The notes under the pieces are model-generated. The model was given only the letters and a program-made list of their open reading frames with translations, had not been told where the DNA came from and did not search any database. Positions 6,396 through 12,633 of a stretch of DNA of 27,022 nucleotides are shown here, one piece after another. This DNA is from Oscillospiraceae bacterium. GTDB lineage: Bacteria > Bacillota > Clostridia > Oscillospirales > Oscillospiraceae. Location: assembly GCA_016295225.1 (NCBI GenBank), contig JAEDLP010000007.1:1-27022 (forward strand), read 5' to 3'. How positions within the stretch are numbered: position 1 is the stretch's first letter; each line of letters opens with the position of its first letter. The position numbers and the translations under genes were made by a program.

Positions 6396-8492
6396 TCACT
6401 CCACGCCCCGGTAGTACAATCCCCGGGTGAAGCCCTCGGGGGCCTGACCCTCGCCGGTGCGGTAGGCCCGGAAGATCCGGGCGCATTCCCGGCTGGACTC
6501 CCGCAGGAAGGACAGCCGGCCATAGGTCACCCCGGTCCGCTGCCAGTCGGCCCGCTTATCTGCTAACCACAGGATCTTGGCATTGAACAGCTCGTTCCGG
6601 CAGCCCCAGGCCTGCTTCACAGGGAAGTCCTCCCCTTTTCGGTCCCGGAGGGACTGGGGCTTCTCGTGACAGTGACAGCCCTTGCCCCGGTTCTTCATGA
6701 TGCAGTTCTCGGTGAGCATCAGGGGCAGGCGGCCGTAGACCAGCAGCTCGGTGTCCAGGGGCTTGCTGAGATCCCGGATCTGGGCCAGCTTGCTCTCAAA
6801 GGACACGGTGGCCGACCGGAACCCCAGCCGGGCCAGTTCCCCGGCGGTCAGATCGTTGACCAGTCCCAATCCAAAGTCTCCCCGGGGGGTGAACCCATAT
6901 TCCCTGGCCAGGGCCAGCTGGCCGATGTGGCTGAGAAGGGCCTCGGTGACTCCGGCCTCCCGGGCGGCGGCCAGCTCCTGTTTCAGCCGGTCTCTTTCCC
7001 GGTCCCACATGACCCGGGGCAGAACCACCCCGAACTTCACGTGGGGGTAATCCTTTCCCAGCTCCGCCATCTCCCGGGCGTGGGCGGCAATCTCATGGCT
7101 GGGCAGGTACACCAGGGCGGGACCCTGATCCAGAATTTCCCGGGACATCTGCCCCCAGCTTCGGAGGGACAGGGACCAGGCGGGCACGGCGACCTTTGAT
7201 TTCACCTTTTTGGGGGGCTGGAAGGGAAGAACCCTCCTCTCGGGAATTGCGGTGCGGGCGGCGTCCAATCCGGCCAGCACCTCCCGGCGGAGGCCGTTCA
7301 GGGCGGACATGGGGACGGACAGGCCGGGGGTCACCTCGGCCGTGACCTCCTGGGCCTGATAGACTGTGCCGCCGGTCTTAGCCAGCTGTTTCTCGATCTG
7401 CTCCGCCGTCACGTCCCGGCTGCGGGCAGCCTCGGGGATCTCCCCCCGGGCGGCAGCCTCGTGGCCCTCCCCGTCCCAGGCAGTGACGGTGAGGGGTTCT
7501 CCCTCCCTCACCTGGGCGGCAAACCACACAGGGGTGAGCTTGTGCTCCCCCCGGCCATACTGGCGGCGGGCCTCTTCAAAGAGCTCCGTGGGGTCCTTGA
7601 TCCCCTCGGGCCGGGTGCCGAACATGGCAGGACCCTTCTGGTCGTTGTAATAGCCCTGGGTGAATCCCTGGCGGGAGAATGCGGCCTCCAGCCGGCGCAG
7701 CTCCTCCCCGGTGGGCTCCCGGTTTTCCCGTAAAGCGGCGGCGTAGATCCCCGTGACGATGGAGACATACTCCGCCCGCTTCATGCGGCCCTCGATTTTC
7801 AGGCAGGCTACGCCCATGTCCCGCAGGTCCTGGAGTTCCCCGGCCAAGGACATGTCCTTCAGGGACAGGGGGTGACCGGTCTGCTTCTCCCCCGGCCAGC
7901 GGAAGGCCAGGCGGCAGGGCTGGGCGCACAGGCCCCGGTTACCGCTGCGGCCCCCCAGGACGGCGGACAGAAAGCATTGGCCGCTGTAGCACATACACAA
8001 AGCCCCGTGGACAAAGATCTCCAGCTCCACGGGGGATTTGGCGCACAGGTTCTCAATGGCGGACTTGGACAGTTCCCGGGAGAGAACCACCCGGGTCATG
8101 CCCAAATCCGCGCAGGCCTTGACCCCGTCCAGATTATGGACGGTCATCTGGGTGGAGGCGTGGATGTCCACGTCGGGGACGGTGTCCCGCAGGAGCTTGG
8201 CCACCCCCAGGTCCTGAACCAGGATGGCGTCCACACCGATCTCCGACGCAAAGGCGGCGGTCTCCGCCGCCAGGGGAAGCTCCCGTTGGGAGAGCAGGGT
8301 GTTCAGGGTGAGGTAGACCTTGGTCCCCCGCAGGTGGCAGTAGGCCACCGCCTGGGCCAGCTCCTCCCGGGTGAAGTTTTTCGCGTTGCGGCGGGCGTTC
8401 AGGGGGCCGTAGCCCAGGTAGACCGCGTCCGCCCCGGCCTGGACCGCAGCGGTCAGAGACTCGGGGGAACCGGCCGGCGCGAGAAGTTCCAT
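6396..8492 (-). CDS. U32 family peptidase with DUF3656-type C-terminal region, RlhA-like
   Basis: A 698-residue protein. The N-terminal U32 domain starts MELLAPAGSPESLTAAV and contains the signature ELEIFVHGALCMCYSGQC (about 156-173), then GRSGNRGLCAQPCR (181-194). The cysteines (166, 168, 173, 189, 193) are those expected to hold an Fe-S cluster. The long extension from about residue 390, ending with CHCHEKPQ and a final region, matches the architecture of RlhA, which hydroxylates C2501 of 23S rRNA in Escherichia coli. RNA modification is therefore more likely than proteolysis, although the family keeps the peptidase name. AAGGAG lies 8 bases before the ATG. The gene follows zapA after 12 bases. 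Confidence 0.88.
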   Translation of the reverse strand: MELLAPAGSPESLTAAVQAGADAVYLGYGPLNARRNAKNFTREELAQAVAYCHLRGTKVYLTLNTLLSQRELPLAAETAAFASEIGVDAILVQDLGVAKLLRDTVPDVDIHASTQMTVHNLDGVKACADLGMTRVVLSRELSKSAIENLCAKSPVELEIFVHGALCMCYSGQCFLSAVLGGRSGNRGLCAQPCRLAFRWPGEKQTGHPLSLKDMSLAGELQDLRDMGVACLKIEGRMKRAEYVSIVTGIYAAALRENREPTGEELRRLEAAFSRQGFTQGYYNDQKGPAMFGTRPEGIKDPTELFEEARRQYGRGEHKLTPVWFAAQVREGEPLTVTAWDGEGHEAAARGEIPEAARSRDVTAEQIEKQLAKTGGTVYQAQEVTAEVTPGLSVPMSALNGLRREVLAGLDAARTAIPERRVLPFQPPKKVKSKVAVPAWSLSLRSWGQMSREILDQGPALVYLPSHEIAAHAREMAELGKDYPHVKFGVVLPRVMWDRERDRLKQELAAAREAGVTEALLSHIGQLALAREYGFTPRGDFGLGLVNDLTAGELARLGFRSATVSFESKLAQIRDLSKPLDTELLVYGRLPLMLTENCIMKNRGKGCHCHEKPQSLRDRKGEDFPVKQAWGCRNELFNAKILWLADKRADWQRTGVTYGRLSFLRESSRECARIFRAYRTGEGQAPEGFTRGLYYRGVE

Positions 8493-8504
8493 AGTGGGTT
8501 CTCC

Positions 8505-8840
8505 TTACTTCTTTTCTTCCTTGGGAGCGGCGGCCTTGGCGGCCTTCTTGGCCTCCTTCTTCAGGTCGGCCAACTCCCTGGCCAGGCGGGCATTCTCGTC
8601 CAGGGCCAGCTTCAGCTGGGCGCGCAGATTGTCGGAGACCTGCCGCTCCTTGCTGTATTTGTCGGCAACGTTCAGGGCGGTGAGGACCGCGCCGTCGGTG
8701 ATGGAGAGAGCGGTGCCGGCCATGGCCTGGTCCAGCTCGCTTTTGACGATCTCCGCGCACTGCTGGATATAGCTCTCGTCCTCCTCGGCCAGGATGTTGT
8801 AGTTCTGGTTGTGGATGCGGATGGTCACCCGGTTTGCCAT
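8505..8840 (-). CDS. zapA: Cell division protein ZapA
   Basis: A 111-residue ZapA, which binds FtsZ and stabilises the Z-ring. The N-terminal globular part (MANRVTIRIHNQNYNILAEE, then YIQQCAEIVKSELDQAM) is followed by a long helix and coiled coil (about 55-97), then a Lys/Ala/Glu-rich tail. The start at 8840 has AAAGGAGG 8 bases upstream. It is the first gene of the leftward cluster, preceded by an extended -10 promoter. ZapA sequences are weakly conserved, but size, domain pattern and the U32-peptidase neighbour make the call fairly firm. Confidence 0.88.
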   Translation of the reverse strand: MANRVTIRIHNQNYNILAEEDESYIQQCAEIVKSELDQAMAGTALSITDGAVLTALNVADKYSKERQVSDNLRAQLKLALDENARLARELADLKKEAKKAAKAAAPKEEKK

Positions 8841-8882
8841 ATATGGTTCCTCCTTTGAGGGTAATTTGTGCTTTGACAGGAT

Positions 8883-8891
8883 ATTATACCA
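8883..8891 (-). promoter_or_regulatory. Extended -10 promoter of the zapA operon
   Basis: On the minus strand TGGTATAAT (8883-8891) is a perfect -10 hexamer with the extended TG element. The -35 position (TACCCA) is poor, as is common for extended -10 promoters. It lies about 40 bases upstream of the zapA start. Confidence 0.6.
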
Positions 8892-8915
8892 CATTTCGAC
8901 AGGGTTGGGTAGACC

Positions 8916-9056
8916 CTTGGCTCTCCCTTTGGGAGAGCTGGATTCGGCCGCAGGCCGAAGACTGAGAGGGCAAATCTCTGCCGATACAGATTGCCCTCTC
9001 CGTCTTTGGGCCGTAGGCCCAAAGACACCTCCCCCAGAGGGGGAGGTAAATCCAAG
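8916..9056. repeat. Palindromic intergenic repeat, copy A
   Basis: A 141-base element framed by CTTGG and CCAAG, made of consecutive hairpins: CTCTCCC/GGGAGAG, TTCGGCC/GGCCGAA, CTTTGGGCC/GGCCCAAAG and CCTCCCCC/GGGGGAGG. Its reverse complement aligns with copy B along its whole length, sharing the boxes GACGGAGAGGGC, CTGTATCGG and GAGATTTGCCCTCTCAGTC. It fills most of the space between the divergent zapA and dnaD promoters. No coding potential is seen. Confidence 0.85.
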
Positions 9057-9062
9057 AACATC

Positions 9063-9091
9063 TTTACGAAACGCCGGTTTTCCTGTAAAAT
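9063..9091 (+). promoter_or_regulatory. Sigma-A-type promoter for dnaD
   Basis: TTTACG (9063-9068) and TAAAAT (9086-9091) are 17 bases apart. Transcription would start near 9098, 30 bases before the dnaD ATG. The promoter sits directly beside repeat copy A. Confidence 0.65.
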
Positions 9092-9127
9092 AGAGTTCGA
9101 TTTCCAAAAAAGAAAGGAGGCGGCGGC

Positions 9128-10078
9128 ATGGCCACCGGCCTGTTTTTACCCGGCAATATTCTCTCCCTCCACCGCAAGGCGGCGGACCGGCTCCTGGCGG
9201 CGGACAACGGAGACGCCGCCCTTCTCTACCTGTGCCTGCTGGCGGGCAAGGACGGCTCCTCCCTCAAGTGGGACGCCCCCCGGCTGGAAGCGGCCCACAA
9301 GGCCCTCATCACCATGAAGCTGGCCGACCCGAACCAGCCGGTGACCCCCGAACCGGCTCAAAAGCTGGAGGATGACCGTCCCCCCGAGTACACCACCCAG
9401 GACATTGCGGCCGCCCTGCAAAACGGCGGCGGCTTCGCAGGACTGGTCCCCGAGGTGGAAAAGCTTCTGGGCAAGGTCCTCTCCCCCGCCGACCTGAAGA
9501 CTCTCTATCTTCTCACCGACTATTATGCCCTGCCCCCGGAGGTCATCCTGATCCTGGTGGGCTGGTGCGCGGAAAAGACCGCGAAAAAATACGGCACCGG
9601 CCGGAAGCCCACCATGCCCCAGATCAAGCGGGAGGGGCAGAAGTGGTACAAGGCCGGGGTAACCTCTCTGGACGCCGCCGACGCCTACCTCCGCCGGCAG
9701 CAGCAGCTGGGCGTCCGGGGCATGGAGATTTTGGCCATCTTGGGTATCCGGGACCGGGGTCCCGTCCCCCGGGAGGAGGAGTACCTCAGCGCCTGGATTC
9801 CCATGGACTTCCCCGACGACGTCCTCCGCCTGGCCTACGAACGCACGGTCTTCCAGACCGGCGAGTTCCGCTGGGCCTACATGAACAGCATCCTGAAGAG
9901 CTGGGACCAGCAGGGGCTCAAGACCGTGGCCGCCATCGAGGCCGGAGAGCCCCGGCGGAAACCCAGCTTCCACCGGCCCAAGGCCCAGGAGACCAACGTC
10001 ATGCCCTCGGACGACATCGGCCGCATGATCGAAGAAGCCCGTCGGGCCAATCCGCCCACCCCCGGAAAGGAGGGATAA
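9128..10078 (+). CDS. DnaD domain protein, primosomal replication-initiation factor
   Basis: A 316-residue protein of the DnaD/DnaB (Gram-positive) family, which helps remodel origin DNA and recruit the helicase. There is a predicted N-terminal region of about 90 residues (LLYLCLLAGKDGSSLKWDAPRL). It is followed by what look like two DnaD C-terminal-type helical modules, about 117-190 (LSPADLKTLYLLTDYYALPPEVILILVGW) and 205-270 (IPMDFPDDVLRLAYERTVFQTGEFRWAYMNSIL). The second ends with YMNSILKSW, the typical DnaD signature. An AAAGGAGG ribosome binding site precedes the ATG. Only 3 bases separate it from the helicase loader gene, so the two form a replication-initiation pair. Confidence 0.9.
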   Translation: MATGLFLPGNILSLHRKAADRLLAADNGDAALLYLCLLAGKDGSSLKWDAPRLEAAHKALITMKLADPNQPVTPEPAQKLEDDRPPEYTTQDIAAALQNGGGFAGLVPEVEKLLGKVLSPADLKTLYLLTDYYALPPEVILILVGWCAEKTAKKYGTGRKPTMPQIKREGQKWYKAGVTSLDAADAYLRRQQQLGVRGMEILAILGIRDRGPVPREEEYLSAWIPMDFPDDVLRLAYERTVFQTGEFRWAYMNSILKSWDQQGLKTVAAIEAGEPRRKPSFHRPKAQETNVMPSDDIGRMIEEARRANPPTPGKEG

Positions 10079-10081
10079 ATC

Positions 10082-11086
10082 TTGGCATACAGTGAAGAAA
10101 TCATTTCCCGGGCAGAGCTCCGCCTGAAGCTGGCCCAGCAGGCCCACCGGGACAAGCAGGCCGCCCTCCGCCGGGAGATCTATCAAAAAATCCCCCGGAC
10201 CGGGGAGATCGACCGGCTCCTGCGGCAGACCGCACCCCGGGTCCTGGCCGCCTCCCTGCGGAAGGGGCTGAACCAGCAGGAGGCTCTGGCCGCCCTTCGC
10301 CGGGAAAACCTGGCCCTCCAGGACGAGGAGGCCGCTCTTCTGGCCCAGGCCGGCTACGAGCCCGACGCCCTGGACGAGACCCCTTACTGTCCCCTCTGCA
10401 ATGACCGGGGCTGGCAGGGCCCGGTCATGTGCCAGTGCCTGAAAGACCTGTGCCGGCAGGAGCAGATCAAAAGTCTCTCCTCCCTGCTGGACCTGGGCGG
10501 ACAGTCCTTTGAGACCTTCCGGCTGGACTACTACGACCGGACCGTGTGGCAGGAGTTCCGCCGGTCGCCCCGGGAGAACATGGAGTTCGTCCTCTCCGCC
10601 TGCCGCAGCTACGCGGAGTTTTTCGGGACCTCCTCCCCCAAGAACCTCTTTCTGAACGGAACCCCCGGCCTGGGCAAGACCTTCCTGTCGGCCTGTATCG
10701 CCCGGGTGGTGTCCGAGAAGGGGTACTCGGTGGTGTATGACACCGCCTCCAACATCTTCTCCCGGTTCGAGACCAAAAAGTTCGCCAAGGACGGCGAGGA
10801 GGCCCGCCAGGCCGACCAGGACACCCGGCGGTATCTCCGCTGCGACCTGTTGATCCTGGACGACCTGGGCAGCGAGTTCACCACTCCCTTCGTCCAGGCC
10901 GCCCTCTATGAGCTCATCAACACCCGGCTGGTGGAGGGCAAGCACACCGTCATCTCCTCCAACCTGAATCTGGGGGCCATCCGCCAGCGGTACACCCCCC
11001 AGGTGGCCTCCCGGCTGGAGGGAGAATACCTCTCCCTCCCCTTCTTCGGCCAGGATATCCGGCAGTTGAAGAAGCAGAGAGGGTGA
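10082..11086 (+). CDS. DnaC/DnaI-like AAA+ helicase loader
   Basis: A 334-residue ATP-binding protein expected to load the replicative helicase at the origin. The N-terminal half is helical and carries a Cys cluster, CPLC (103, 106) and CQC (117, 119), that probably binds zinc. The AAA+ core has Walker A GTPGLGKT (193-200), Walker B LLILDDLG (256-263), sensor-1-like ISSNL (291-295) and a downstream arginine (RYTPQVASRL). The start is TTG at 10082, backed by AAAGGAGG shortly upstream; this is the first in-frame start after the dnaD stop. IstB-type transposase helpers share this ATPase fold, but no transposase is nearby and dnaD is adjacent. Confidence 0.92.
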   Translation: MAYSEEIISRAELRLKLAQQAHRDKQAALRREIYQKIPRTGEIDRLLRQTAPRVLAASLRKGLNQQEALAALRRENLALQDEEAALLAQAGYEPDALDETPYCPLCNDRGWQGPVMCQCLKDLCRQEQIKSLSSLLDLGGQSFETFRLDYYDRTVWQEFRRSPRENMEFVLSACRSYAEFFGTSSPKNLFLNGTPGLGKTFLSACIARVVSEKGYSVVYDTASNIFSRFETKKFAKDGEEARQADQDTRRYLRCDLLILDDLGSEFTTPFVQAALYELINTRLVEGKHTVISSNLNLGAIRQRYTPQVASRLEGEYLSLPFFGQDIRQLKKQRG

Positions 11087-11090
11087 AAAT

Positions 11091-11212
11091 AACCTCCCCC
11101 TCTGGGGGAGGTGGCACCGCCAAAGGCGGTGACGGAGAGGGCTGCTCTGTATCGGTCGAGATTTGCCCTCTCAGTCAGCTTCGCTGACAGCTCCCCCAAA
11201 GGGGGAGCCAAG
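11091..11212. repeat. Palindromic intergenic repeat, copy B
   Basis: A 122-base element with hairpins CCTCCCCC/GGGGGAGG, CACCGCC/GGCGGTG, GTCAGC/GCTGAC and GCTCCCCC/GGGGGAGC, ending in CCAAG. It is the reverse-orientation relative of copy A. Boxes between hairpins are conserved while the hairpin arms differ in sequence but still pair. It begins 4 bases after the helicase-loader stop. Confidence 0.85.
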
Positions 11213-11216
11213 ATAG

Positions 11217-11250
11217 AAAATGACCCGCTCGTGAGTGAGCGGGTCATTTT
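11217..11250. terminator. Bidirectional Rho-independent terminator
   Basis: A perfect 14-bp stem, AAAATGACCCGCTC with GAGCGGGTCATTTT, has a 6-base loop. It ends in T-runs in both directions and lies between the convergent helicase-loader and M16 peptidase genes. Confidence 0.93.
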
Positions 11251-11258
11251 CTATTCTG

Positions 11259-12509
11259 TTATCCTAACACAATCTTCTTGTACTCCTCCACGGACCGGAC
11301 CTGGCCCACGGCGGAGAGGGAGACCTGGTCCCACCGGAAGATCTCCCGGGCCAGCTCCATGACATCCTCCCGGGTAACGGCGTCGTAGGCGGCGATGATC
11401 TCCTCGGCAGACAGGATCTTGTCCATAAACAGCAGGGACCGCCCCGCGTGGCTCATCAGGGACTGGGTGGATTCCAGGCCCATGACCACGTTGGCCTTGG
11501 ACTGCTCCCGGGCCCGTTCCAGCTCCTCGTCGGTGGGCCCCTCCTCCTTGAACTGGGTGATGACCCGGCGGATGGTCTCCAGGGCCTTGGCCTCGGTCTC
11601 CCGGTTCAGGGCGGTGTAGACGCAGAAAACCCCGGCGTCCTGGTGGCCGGCGCCGTAGGAGTAGATGGAGTAGCACAGGCCCTGCTGCTCCCGGACCTGC
11701 TGGAACAGCCGGGAGGACACGCCGCCGCCCAGGATGGAGGATAGCAGCTGGAGGGCGAAGCGCTTGGGCGAGGTGTAGGTCAGGCCGGGGAAGGCCAGAA
11801 TCAGGTGGTTCTGCTCGATGGGCTTTTTGGTGGCCACAAAGGCAGGGGTGTACACCGCCTGGTCCACCTCGGGGGTCTCCCCGGCTTCCAGGGCAGAGAA
11901 CCGCCGGCGGATGTCCTCCAGAACCTCCTCCGTAAAGCTGCCGGTGAGGGCCACCACCGTGTTGTCCGCCCGGTAGTGGCGGCGGTGGTAGTCCTTCAGG
12001 GAGGCCCCGGTCATCTGGGTCAGAGATTCCTTGCTGCCCAGAATGGGACGGGCCAGAGAACTGCCCTGAAAGACCTCGGCGAAGAGTTTTTCCGCGCAGA
12101 GGTCGTCGGGGGTGTCCTCGTACATGTCGATCTCCTCCAGGATGACCCCCCGCTCGGTCTCCACCGCCTCCTGGGTGAAGGAAGAGCGGTAGACCATGTC
12201 CCAGAGAATATCCAGAGCCTGGGGCAGGTGGTCGTCCAGGACCCGGCCGTAGAAGCAGGTGCACTCCTTGGTGGTGAAGGCGTTCATCTGGCCGCCGATG
12301 GCGTCGGTCTCCCGGGCGATGTCGGCGGCGGAGCGGTTCTCGGTTCCCTTGAAGAGCATGTGCTCAATGAAATGGGCCGCGCCAGACTCCTGGGGGCTTT
12401 CCTCCCGGGAGCCGCCCCCCACCCAGACGCCCAGGGCGGCGGACCGAACCGTGTCGATTTTTTCCGTGACAATGCGCACCCCGTTGGGGAGGGTTTCCAT
12501 GTGGACCAT
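11259..12509 (-). CDS. M16 family zinc metallopeptidase (processing-peptidase/PqqL-like)
   Basis: A 416-residue protein with the inverted zinc motif HxxEH as His46-F-I-Glu49-His50 and the third ligand about 76 residues later in RGVILEEI (Glu125/126). The N-terminal half begins with LPNGVRIVTEK. The C-terminal half keeps the inactive M16 domain, with GGGVSSRLFQQVREQQGLCYSIYS. This is the size of the single M16 proteins (YmxG/MlpA-like) of Firmicutes; the natural substrate is not known from sequence. The start MVHM at 12509 has AAGGAG about 9 bases upstream, while the next Met would lie too far away. It is transcribed as a single gene, with a strong terminator after it. Confidence 0.93.
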   Translation of the reverse strand: MVHMETLPNGVRIVTEKIDTVRSAALGVWVGGGSREESPQESGAAHFIEHMLFKGTENRSAADIARETDAIGGQMNAFTTKECTCFYGRVLDDHLPQALDILWDMVYRSSFTQEAVETERGVILEEIDMYEDTPDDLCAEKLFAEVFQGSSLARPILGSKESLTQMTGASLKDYHRRHYRADNTVVALTGSFTEEVLEDIRRRFSALEAGETPEVDQAVYTPAFVATKKPIEQNHLILAFPGLTYTSPKRFALQLLSSILGGGVSSRLFQQVREQQGLCYSIYSYGAGHQDAGVFCVYTALNRETEAKALETIRRVITQFKEEGPTDEELERAREQSKANVVMGLESTQSLMSHAGRSLLFMDKILSAEEIIAAYDAVTREDVMELAREIFRWDQVSLSAVGQVRSVEEYKKIVLG

Positions 12510-12607
12510 TGGGTGTTTCTCCTTTTCGAGCGTAGTATAGCTTTCGTCACCGGGCTGGATACTGAGAGGTTTTTACATACGATAGTGGCGAATTAAAGTT
12601 CTTTTTG

Positions 12608-12633
12608 ATTCTTTTTCTTTCAAGAAAAAGAAT
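12608..12633. repeat. AT-rich inverted repeat after the MurE-ArgB stop codon
   Basis: ATTCTTTTTCTT (12608-12619) and AAGAAAAAGAAT (12622-12633) form a 12-bp inverted repeat around two bases. It touches the stop codon of the fusion gene. It lacks GC pairs and a clear following T-run on the minus strand, so it is at best a weak terminator or a stabilising 3' hairpin. Confidence 0.45.

Noticed and set aside
8916..9056. CRISPR-like repeats or a small gene in the zapA-dnaD gap
   Set aside because: The sequence is a set of different hairpins, not a direct repeat with spacers, and has no start plus ribosome binding site.
9146..10945. Minus-strand open frame (599 codons) opposite dnaD and the helicase loader
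   Set aside because: The plus strand has Walker motifs, DnaD signatures, promoter and ribosome binding sites; the minus-strand product has none of these.
10082..11086. IstB-like transposition helper instead of a helicase loader
   Set aside because: No transposase or terminal repeats are nearby, the N-terminal Cys cluster fits the DnaI/DnaC type, and dnaD is directly upstream.
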